Positions 1 through 4,971 of a DNA stretch of 6,675 nucleotides are shown here, piece by piece. This stretch comes from Spirochaetaceae bacterium (GTDB lineage Bacteria > Spirochaetota > Spirochaetia > DSM-27196 > SLAA01): assembly GCA_003564775.1 (NCBI GenBank), contig PXEI01000287.1, forward strand, positions 1 through 6,675, written 5' to 3'. The translations under genes were made by a program, and so were the position numbers. The notes beneath the pieces were generated by a model, which was not told the DNA's origin, made no database searches, and saw only the letters and a list, made by a program, of their open reading frames with translations. The number at the start of each line of letters is the position of its first letter. Position 1 is the first letter of the stretch.

Positions 1-350
1 CCTCTCAACTCAAAAACGCGCATCGTCATGAGACTGTAACTCCCAAGCGTGAGCTCATCCACCGGCGAAAGGCGCGGCAGGCCCCAACCTCGTTCTTCAA
101 AAAACCGCAGGGCTTCGGCTGGACTGAGTTCATCAGTTATGAGCCCGGCACCAAGCAACAACACATACGCTGCATCCTGATACCTCACGTGCTCACTCTG
201 GAGAATAGCGTCAAGGTAGGATGCAGACTGGGACCAGACACTGATAATGGGCAGCAAAAACACCATGAGAACAAGACCTGGTCGTAGAGTAGATGGTGTG
301 AAGCTCCTGGCTGCAGGCGTCTTTGCCACACAGAATTGAGTCGTACACAT
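1..350 (-). CDS. Exported protein of unknown function, 5' part only (cut by left window edge)
   Basis: The minus strand is open from about 350 to the left edge, giving about 116 residues with no stop, so the C-terminus lies outside the window. The N-terminus has a basic stretch (Arg/Lys), a hydrophobic core reading LVLMVFLLPIISVW, and then a small-residue site (SQSAS) that looks like signal peptidase I cleavage; there is no lipobox Cys. The mature part begins YLDAILQSEHVRYQDAAYVL and continues with an acidic, helix-forming region including the element FFEERGWGLP. This suggests an exported periplasmic or envelope protein. The pattern resembles short uncharacterised spirochaete exported proteins, but that is from memory only. 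The start is uncertain: ATG at 350-348 follows a run of seven G immediately upstream, GTG at 329-327 gives a more compact signal peptide, and ATG at 266-264 would drop the basic region. It is transcribed divergently from the aldolase gene. No function is assigned. Confidence 0.6.
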   Translation of the reverse strand, partial: MCTTQFCVAKTPAARSFTPSTLRPGLVLMVFLLPIISVWSQSASYLDAILQSEHVRYQDAAYVLLLGAGLITDELSPAEALRFFEERGWGLPRLSPVDELTLGSYSLMTMRVFELR

Positions 351-376
351 AGCCCCCCCGGAATACGCGGCCCTTT

Positions 377-405
377 CAGATAAGGCCGTAACGAGGCCTC
401 ATCTG
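377..405. promoter_or_regulatory. Strong stem-loop in the divergent intergenic region
   Basis: Two nested inverted repeats stack into one hairpin. CAGAT (377-381) pairs with ATCTG (401-405) and AGGCC (383-387) pairs with GGCCT (395-399). This gives ten base pairs with a single A-C mismatch and a 7-nt loop. On the plus strand it is followed by GTTTTGC, a weak U-tract. It could therefore act as a leader attenuator or weak terminator upstream of the aldolase, or as 5'-leader structure of the minus-strand gene. An alternative fold pairs CGGCC (368-372) with GGCCG (384-388). Confidence 0.4.
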
Positions 406-407
406 GT

Positions 408-425
408 TTTGCATACGCAAATATA
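408..425 (-). promoter_or_regulatory. Possible -10 box and overlapping operator-like palindrome for the leftward gene
   Basis: The minus strand reads TATATT at 425-420, a good -10 match. The -35 region is weak: TGGTCG at 448-443 with 17-nt spacing, or TTGTGG at 451-446 with 20-nt spacing. Overlapping the -10 is an inverted repeat with arms TTTGC (408-412) and GCAAA (417-421), which could be a repressor site. A start near 413 would put the 377-405 hairpin at the very 5' end of the leftward transcript. This is sequence resemblance only. Confidence 0.22.
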
Positions 426-433
426 GCCGTTTT

Positions 434-451
434 TTGTGGCCTCGACCACAA
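434..451. repeat. Short inverted repeat TTGTGG/CCACAA
   Basis: Arms of 6 bp (434-439 and 446-451) flank a 6-nt centre. It lies just upstream of the possible leftward -10 box, so it could be a regulator site or simply overlap the -35 region. Neither flank has the T-run expected after a terminator hairpin. Confidence 0.25.
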
Positions 452-468
452 TTCATCCAGCCCCCAAC

Positions 469-510
469 AACATCGGACCCCGAATACACTACACAGAAAT
501 ACCCGATGTT
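469..510. repeat. Inverted repeat AACATCGG...CCGATGTT in the region before the aldolase gene
   Basis: Perfect 8-bp arms at 469-476 and 503-510 are separated by 26 nt. It lies about 75-115 bases before the aldolase start and could form a long-loop hairpin in its leader or be a split operator. Arms of this length can arise by chance in a region this size. No convincing plus-strand -35/-10 pair was found in 351-583. Confidence 0.25.
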
Positions 511-571
511 TGGTAACTTAAGGTATTGGATCATTACAACCTGTGCGGGGTCTCGCAAGAAACGACGACAC

Positions 572-578
572 AAGGAGG
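572..578 (+). promoter_or_regulatory. Shine-Dalgarno site of the aldolase gene
   Basis: AAGGAGG is followed by a 5-nt spacer and then ATG at 584. This near-perfect site fixes the aldolase start and argues against the longer in-frame opening that begins at 434. Confidence 0.85.
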
Positions 579-583
579 CGGAT

Positions 584-1654
584 ATGTCCGCAACAGACAT
601 TCAACAATTACTTGGCCAGGATGCAGAAAGCCTGCTCGGGCACAGCTGCACAACAGTTCCAAAGGAGACACTCCATTTGCCGGGCCCAGATCATGTAGAT
701 AGCGTCTGGGCACAGTCGGATCGGAACAACAAGGTGCTACGAAATCTTCAGTCACTCTATGACCACGGGCGGCTTGGAGGCACCGGCTATCTTTCCATAC
801 TGCCGGTAGACCAAGGCATTGAACACTCCGGCGGTGCCTCGTTTGCCAAGAACCCAGCCTACTTCGACCCGGAGAACATTGTGAAACTTGCCGTTGAGGG
901 CGGCTGCAACGCGGTAGCATCAACCTTTGGGGTTCTTGGTGCGGTTTCGCGCAGGTATGCGCATCGGATTCCTTTTATCGTAAAAATTAACCACAACGAG
1001 TTGCTCACCTACCCAAATAAGCACCAACAGATCTTGTTCGGCACGGTTGAGGAGGCCTACAATATGGGTGCGGCAGCCGTTGGAGCTACCATCTACTTTG
1101 GCTCGGACGACGCCTCACGCGAAATCATCGAGATTGCCGAGGCTTTTCACTATGCGCATGAACTGGGAATGGCTACTGTCCTGTGGTGTTACCTACGCAA
1201 TAGCGCCTTTAAGCACGAAGGAACCGACTACCATACAGCGGCCGATCTCACGGCACAGGCGAACCACCTGGGGGTAACACTGCAGGCAGATATCATTAAG
1301 CAGAAGCTTCCGGACACGAACGGCGGATACAAAGCCTTGAACACCGGCGACTCTTCCTATGGCAAACTGGACGAGCGCATGTATAGTGAGCTAAGCAGTG
1401 ACCACCCTATAGATCTTTGCCGCTACCAGGTGGTGAACTGTTTTATGGGTCGTGCGAGTCTGATAAACTCCGGAGGCGCTTCGGGGAAAAACGACTTTGC
1501 CGACGCGGTACGGACAGCGGTAATCAACAAGCGCGCAGGCGGCGCAGGATTAATAAGTGGGCGCAAAGCCTTTCAGCGCCCAATGGAAGAAGGGGTGAAG
1601 CTCTTGAACGCAATTCAAGATGTATACCTCGACAGCTCGGTCGGCATTGCCTAA
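584..1654 (+). CDS. fbaB: Fructose-bisphosphate aldolase class I (DhnA/FbaB type)
   Basis: This cytoplasmic glycolytic/gluconeogenic enzyme interconverts fructose 1,6-bisphosphate with dihydroxyacetone phosphate and glyceraldehyde 3-phosphate through a lysine Schiff base, without a metal. At 356 aa it is close to the length of E. coli FbaB. Visible family blocks are SILPVDQGIEHSGG (about 71-84), FIVKINHNELL (131-141), GATIYFGS (167-174), the Schiff-base segment ADIIKQK with Lys239 as the expected catalytic lysine, the phosphate-binding INSGGASG (294-301), and ISGRKAFQRP (324-333), which matches the C-terminal GR-x-x-x-QR block. Nothing appears truncated. The ATG at 584 is chosen for its strong ribosome-binding site; the 50 codons open upstream look non-coding. 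It is the first gene of a same-strand set with the M29 peptidase 20 nt downstream. The archaeal-type class I fold is known in bacteria, including spirochaetes, so its presence is not evidence of recent transfer. Confidence 0.95.
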   Translation: MSATDIQQLLGQDAESLLGHSCTTVPKETLHLPGPDHVDSVWAQSDRNNKVLRNLQSLYDHGRLGGTGYLSILPVDQGIEHSGGASFAKNPAYFDPENIVKLAVEGGCNAVASTFGVLGAVSRRYAHRIPFIVKINHNELLTYPNKHQQILFGTVEEAYNMGAAAVGATIYFGSDDASREIIEIAEAFHYAHELGMATVLWCYLRNSAFKHEGTDYHTAADLTAQANHLGVTLQADIIKQKLPDTNGGYKALNTGDSSYGKLDERMYSELSSDHPIDLCRYQVVNCFMGRASLINSGGASGKNDFADAVRTAVINKRAGGAGLISGRKAFQRPMEEGVKLLNAIQDVYLDSSVGIA

Positions 1655-1658
1655 GGAG
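1653..1658 (+). promoter_or_regulatory. Distant Shine-Dalgarno candidate for the aminopeptidase gene
   Basis: AAGGAG overlaps the TAA stop of the aldolase gene. It lies 16 nt before the ATG at 1675 (19 before the second ATG at 1678), which is longer than usual. No alternative start codon in the same frame lies closer to it, so initiation may rely on ribosomes terminating on the aldolase. Confidence 0.45.
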
Positions 1659-1674
1659 TGAGTACCTACACACC

Positions 1675-2904
1675 ATGATGAACAACTTTGACAAACAGGC
1701 CCGCGTGTACGCGCGGGTTCTTCTTCGTAAAGGGCTTAATCTTCAGCCCGGACAGCGCCTCTTTGTACGCAAGGCCCCGGTTGAAGCTGCGGCCTTTATT
1801 CGAATTCTGACCGAGGTCGCTTATCAGGAGGGCGCACGTTATGTTGCCCTGTTCTGGGAAGACTCGGCGGCAACCCGAGTTCGCTACGAACAAGCCCCTG
1901 AAGACTCCTTTGGGGAGTTTCCCCAGTGGCAAACAGATGCCCTGGTACAGGGTGCGGAGCAGAACGATGCCTTCCTGGTATTTAGCTGCGAAGATCCACA
2001 TCTGACCGACGGAATTGCATCTGAGCGTGTCAGCACGAGCGTACGCACGGCCAACCGCCATATGGAGCCCTTTCGTCGGTACGTCATGAACAACGAGATT
2101 GCCTGGTTGGTGGCTGCGGTTCCAACACCCGGCTGGGCCAAGGCTATTTTCCCGGACTCTTCGGCAGAGCAGGCCGTGGACAAGCTCTGGGAAACTATCT
2201 TCCAGCTGTGCAGGGTGGATCAACCGGACCCGGAGGCGGCCTGGGATGAGCATGCGCGAGTAACTGCTGAACGTGTGCGTTTCCTCGACGAGCGAAAGTA
2301 TCAGGCGCTCCAGTTCCGTGGGCCTGGCACCGACCTTGTCGTAGGCCTGGCAGATGGCCACGAGTGGCATGGGGTTGGTTCAACAAACACAGCGGGTGTA
2401 TTTTTTATACCCAATATGCCTACCGAGGAAGTGTTCACCGCCCCCCACCGTGGTCGGGTCAACGGAACCGTACGCAACACTCGGCCGCTGGTGGTAGACG
2501 GAACTACCATAGACGAGTTTGAGTTGGAGTTTCGTGAGGGCAAAGTTGTTCAGGCCAAAGCAGGTAAAGGACAGGCTGCGCTCACCTCGCTTCTGGAGAC
2601 CGATGAAGGAGCCTGTTACTTAGGCGAGGTCGCGCTGGTGCCCAACAGCTCGCCTGTGTCACGCTCAGGACTTATGTTTCACAACACGCTGTTTGATGAG
2701 AACGCCTCCTGCCACCTGGCCCTTGGGCGCGCCTATCCCTTTTGTGTTCAGCACCAGGGTGAAGAGGACTTCCTTGCGCGCGGCGGCAACCGGAGTCTCA
2801 TCCATTATGATTTCATGATTGGCTCCAGTGAGACCGATGTAACTGGAATACGGGCCGATGGAACCGAGGAAAAGCTGATTCACAAAGGTGAGTGGGTGGT
2901 GTAG
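1675..2904 (+). CDS. M29-family metallo-aminopeptidase (AmpS/PepS/AmpT type)
   Basis: This is a cytoplasmic exopeptidase that removes N-terminal residues from peptides using two divalent metal ions. The protein is 409 aa, normal for the family. Family ligand positions can be placed by matching the Thermus AmpT numbering (Glu250, Glu316, His345, Tyr352, His376, Asp378). The equivalents here are Glu251/252 in NMPTEEVFT, Glu318 in LGEVALVP, His347 in DENASCHLALGRAY, the catalytic Tyr354 in the same block, and His377 and Asp379 in IHYDFMIGS. All are present, so it should be active. The N-terminal half (about 1-200) is the usual alpha/beta domain, with KGLNLQPGQRLFVR near the start. Two adjacent ATG codons (1675, 1678) are possible starts; the open frame further upstream overlaps the aldolase and is not counted. 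There is no signal peptide. It sits 20 nt after fbaB and 3 nt before the diguanylate cyclase, so a shared transcript is likely. Confidence 0.93.
   Translation: MMNNFDKQARVYARVLLRKGLNLQPGQRLFVRKAPVEAAAFIRILTEVAYQEGARYVALFWEDSAATRVRYEQAPEDSFGEFPQWQTDALVQGAEQNDAFLVFSCEDPHLTDGIASERVSTSVRTANRHMEPFRRYVMNNEIAWLVAAVPTPGWAKAIFPDSSAEQAVDKLWETIFQLCRVDQPDPEAAWDEHARVTAERVRFLDERKYQALQFRGPGTDLVVGLADGHEWHGVGSTNTAGVFFIPNMPTEEVFTAPHRGRVNGTVRNTRPLVVDGTTIDEFELEFREGKVVQAKAGKGQAALTSLLETDEGACYLGEVALVPNSSPVSRSGLMFHNTLFDENASCHLALGRAYPFCVQHQGEEDFLARGGNRSLIHYDFMIGSSETDVTGIRADGTEEKLIHKGEWVV
1699..1726 (+). promoter_or_regulatory. GC-rich, terminator-like hairpin inside the start of the aminopeptidase gene
   Basis: CCCGCG (1700-1705) pairs perfectly with CGCGGG (1712-1717) around a 6-nt loop, and a G-T pair extends the stem. 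The hairpin is followed directly by TTCTTCTTC. It lies 45 nt after the aldolase stop and about 25 nt into the peptidase gene. It could attenuate transcription after fbaB or position the ribosome at the start codon. It could also be a by-product of coding for ARVYARVLL. Confidence 0.35.
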
Positions 2905-2907
2905 TAC

Positions 2908-3951
2908 ATGAGTCGAGTCGACGAACTGGAAAAGGAGAACTTTGATCTCCGTCAGCTGCTTGAGATTAGCAAGAGCCTTAACTCAACGCTTGAGTACAAC
3001 CGGCTCATCGACTCAATTCTGCATACATGTTTAGCTCAACTGCGAGTGCTGCAGGCGGGCGTTTTTGTTCGGCGGGAAGCAGACCACGCCGAACTGATAC
3101 TCAACCGTGACTACATCGGCTTTGACCTGGATCATTCTATCTCGTACACAATCCCGCCCAATCACCCACTGCGACAGCATCTGATAGATAAGCCGGACTG
3201 CTACACCTCTGAGCAGTTACACGCGGCACTCCCTGCGGACACCCCGCCTTGTGGACTCTCGCGCATGCCCTACCACGTGGTGGTACCTCTGGTGGCGCGT
3301 TCGGACTTGCAGGGCATTATTGTACTTGGTCGACGAATTGATGATTCGGCGTTCACCATCGATGAACGCCGTTATGCACTGGATATTGGGAGGCTTGCGG
3401 CAATAGCCGTGTACAACGCCTACCTGTTCGACCGCGCGACCATAGACTCATTGACCCGACTGAAACAACGACATGTGCTCGAGGAACGTATGCTTGAACT
3501 CTTCAAGCAACACGGGGAACCGGGGCAAGAGAGTCTCTCACTCCTCATGCTTGATGTTGACTATTTCAAACCCGTAAACGACACCTATGGACACAAGTTT
3601 GGTGATGAAGTCTTACGCAGACTTGCCGAGATTGTCTTACAGCACACACGCCCGGTGGACATTGCAGCGCGGTATGGGGGCGAGGAGTTTATCGTCCTGC
3701 TTCCTAATCTGGAGACTCAGAAAGCAACCGAGGTTGCCGAGCGCATTCGGATGGCGGTGGAGAAGCATTGCTTTCACCATGGCAATGAAGAGCTGCGAAT
3801 AACTGTTTCAGTTGGCGTTGCCGAGTACTCTCCCCCAATTGATAACTTACCGGGAGACCTTACGGCACGTGCGGATGAGGCGATGTACGAGGCAAAAAAC
3901 AATGGGCGCAACAAGGTTGTTGTTTCACGAAACAATCGTCCGGCGAAATAA
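2908..3951 (+). CDS. GAF-GGDEF diguanylate cyclase
   Basis: This protein makes cyclic di-GMP from two GTP. The 347-aa soluble protein starts with a short coiled-coil-like helix (about 4-25), followed by a GAF sensor domain (about 20-175), a linker with DSLTRLKQRH (180-189), and a GGDEF domain (about 178-340). The signature is GGEEF at 257-261, an active variant, with the metal-binding aspartates in LDVDYFK (Asp216, Asp218) and the DTYGHKFGDEVLR block present. RPVD at 248-251 sits exactly five residues before GGEEF and matches the RxxD inhibitory I-site, so product feedback is expected. There is no membrane segment or receiver domain, so the input is probably a cytosolic ligand or partner bound by the GAF domain. 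The start follows the peptidase TAG by 3 nt; a G-rich stretch at 2894-2899 is the only nearby ribosome-binding candidate. It ends 7 nt from the convergent GerMN gene. Confidence 0.93.
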   Translation: MSRVDELEKENFDLRQLLEISKSLNSTLEYNRLIDSILHTCLAQLRVLQAGVFVRREADHAELILNRDYIGFDLDHSISYTIPPNHPLRQHLIDKPDCYTSEQLHAALPADTPPCGLSRMPYHVVVPLVARSDLQGIIVLGRRIDDSAFTIDERRYALDIGRLAAIAVYNAYLFDRATIDSLTRLKQRHVLEERMLELFKQHGEPGQESLSLLMLDVDYFKPVNDTYGHKFGDEVLRRLAEIVLQHTRPVDIAARYGGEEFIVLLPNLETQKATEVAERIRMAVEKHCFHHGNEELRITVSVGVAEYSPPIDNLPGDLTARADEAMYEAKNNGRNKVVVSRNNRPAK

Positions 3952-3958
3952 GCGAGGG

Positions 3959-4576
3959 CTATCGAAAGGGCTCCGGATCACAGAGGTTTTCGGCGGCGCC
4001 ACACCCAATTTGCATCCAGTTGTAGAACATCTCAGGGTTGCCCTCGAAAGCATAACGGATCTGTGACACCCCAACGGTGGCACGCATGGTATGCTCGAGT
4101 TGTGCAAAAAAGCTCAGGCTACCGCAGCTACTATTAGCTCCGGATAGTGAATACCGCATATCATGTAAGTCGATGTAGGCAGTTTGCTCATCACCCTCGT
4201 GAATTCGAAGCTTCCTCAAGAGCCCGGCGGTCTCGGCTGAGAAGAAGGAGCTGAATCCCTGGCTCACTTCTTCCGCAGTGGGGCCAGCAAACAGCTGCGT
4301 GAGTACCGCTGCCCCGCGTTGTTCGGCATCCGCTGCATGGTTGAAGGAGTCAAAGGTTATGGTGCGTTCCACCGGAAAGACAGCATCGCACGCCCCGTGC
4401 GGATCTAACTCGATGTTGGAATAGAAGAGTGTTCGTACTTCAGCATGGCGCACCGGACGCAGTTGTTCCGGGGCTGGGGCTGAGGTTTTCATGAGTATGA
4501 AGACGACGCTGGCTCCAATCAGTAGCCCGGCAGTACCGGCCAGTAATACCGACCGCTGCCCACTCGACCAACTCAC
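3959..4576 (-). CDS. Membrane-anchored GerMN-domain protein
   Basis: The protein is 205 aa with one hydrophobic N-terminal segment (about residues 9-29), which serves as a signal anchor or uncleaved signal, so the rest probably lies outside the membrane. There is no lipobox Cys. A GerMN domain covers about 62-188: DAVFPVERTITF, then AVLTQLFAGPTAEEVSQGFSS, AYIDL, SSCGSLSFFAQLEHTM, and FYNWMQIGC near the end. GerMN domains are known from the spore-germination protein GerM and from lipoproteins of non-sporulating bacteria, where their role is unclear; peptidoglycan or envelope binding is often proposed. Four cysteines (63, 151, 192, 199) could form disulfides in the periplasm. The GTG start overlaps the STAS gene stop (GTGA, 4 nt), implying translational coupling and a shared job with the phosphatase/STAS pair. 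The domain call is from pattern recognition; the precise role is unknown. Confidence 0.8.
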   Translation of the reverse strand: MSWSSGQRSVLLAGTAGLLIGASVVFILMKTSAPAPEQLRPVRHAEVRTLFYSNIELDPHGACDAVFPVERTITFDSFNHAADAEQRGAAVLTQLFAGPTAEEVSQGFSSFFSAETAGLLRKLRIHEGDEQTAYIDLHDMRYSLSGANSSCGSLSFFAQLEHTMRATVGVSQIRYAFEGNPEMFYNWMQIGCGAAENLCDPEPFR

Positions 4577-4965
4577 ATTCGCCCGCCTTCCGTCGGGTCA
4601 GATTCCGCTTCATTGCAGTCACCGCCGGATCCGGCAAGACTGAGCAAGGCATCTTCAAGAGTGCTACAGAGCGGCAGGTAGTTCAACAGCTTTGTGAGCT
4701 CAAGCACACGCCGAACCGGTTCTTGAACTGACGAAATTCGTAAGGGAATATTCTTCTTCTCGCAGTAGGATCGAGCCATGAGCAGAATACCCACTCCGCT
4801 GGAGTCCATATACCTGACTTCACCCAGATCAATAATCAGACCTGTGTTCTCGGCATGAGTTTCTTCAAGAATTGCGGTTTTGAGTGCGTTCCCCTGAAAA
4901 AGGTCTACGTCGCCTCTGACGCGCAACACCGCTACCTTGTCGTCAAACGTGCGTTCGAGCTCCAT
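4573..4965 (-). CDS. STAS-domain anti-sigma-factor antagonist (SpoIIAA/RsbV type)
   Basis: This small cytoplasmic partner-switch protein (130 aa) binds and sequesters an anti-sigma serine kinase when unphosphorylated. One STAS domain covers about 1-112: VAVLRVRGDVDL forms the first strands, GLIIDLGEVRYMDSSGVGIL carries the conserved phosphorylation loop, and VRRVLELTKLLNYLPL follows. Ser56 in DSSG matches the serine phosphorylated in SpoIIAA and should be the switch residue. The acidic C-terminal tail (about 113-130) is not part of the domain. The start at 4965 is 4 nt after the phosphatase stop; AAGGA (4971-4967) overlaps that stop but leaves only 1 nt before the ATG. A longer version from ATG 5025 has a better-spaced AGGA, but it would read the conserved phosphatase end in another frame, so I reject it. 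The upstream phosphatase is its natural activator. No kinase partner is in the window. Confidence 0.9.
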   Translation of the reverse strand: MELERTFDDKVAVLRVRGDVDLFQGNALKTAILEETHAENTGLIIDLGEVRYMDSSGVGILLMARSYCEKKNIPLRISSVQEPVRRVLELTKLLNYLPLCSTLEDALLSLAGSGGDCNEAESDPTEGGRM

Positions 4966-4966
4966 A

Positions 4967-4971
4967 TCCTT
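4967..4971 (-). promoter_or_regulatory. Ribosome-binding candidate of the STAS gene overlapping the phosphatase stop
   Basis: On the minus strand AAGGA runs from 4971 to 4967, sharing two bases with the TAA stop of the phosphatase, and is only 1 nt from the ATG at 4965. The tight spacing suggests that translation of the STAS protein depends on ribosomes finishing the phosphatase. Confidence 0.4.

Noticed and set aside
185..451. 88-residue minus-strand open frame
   Set aside because: It overlaps the signal-peptide-bearing frame that runs off the left edge. Its translation lacks protein-like features and the other frame looks like a real exported protein.
434..583. In-frame upstream extension of the aldolase (50 residues)
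   Set aside because: A near-perfect AAGGAGG sits just before the ATG at 584, the protein from 584 has normal family length, and the extension has no family character.
1417..1674. In-frame upstream extension of the aminopeptidase
   Set aside because: It overlaps the conserved C-terminal part of the aldolase in another frame, and the translation is Arg-rich and unlike the family.
1666..2370. 234-residue open frame on the minus strand
   Set aside because: It is antisense to the M29 peptidase and shows no domain.
2394..2412. GGGTGTA/TATACCC hairpin with a T-loop
   Set aside because: It lies deep within the conserved peptidase coding sequence; the T-run is in the loop, not after the stem.
3919..3936. 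TTGTTTC/GAAACAA palindrome near the convergent gene ends, considered as a terminator
   Set aside because: The stem is AT-rich, the loop is tiny and there is no T-run after it on either strand. Such 7-bp arms are expected by chance at about this rate.
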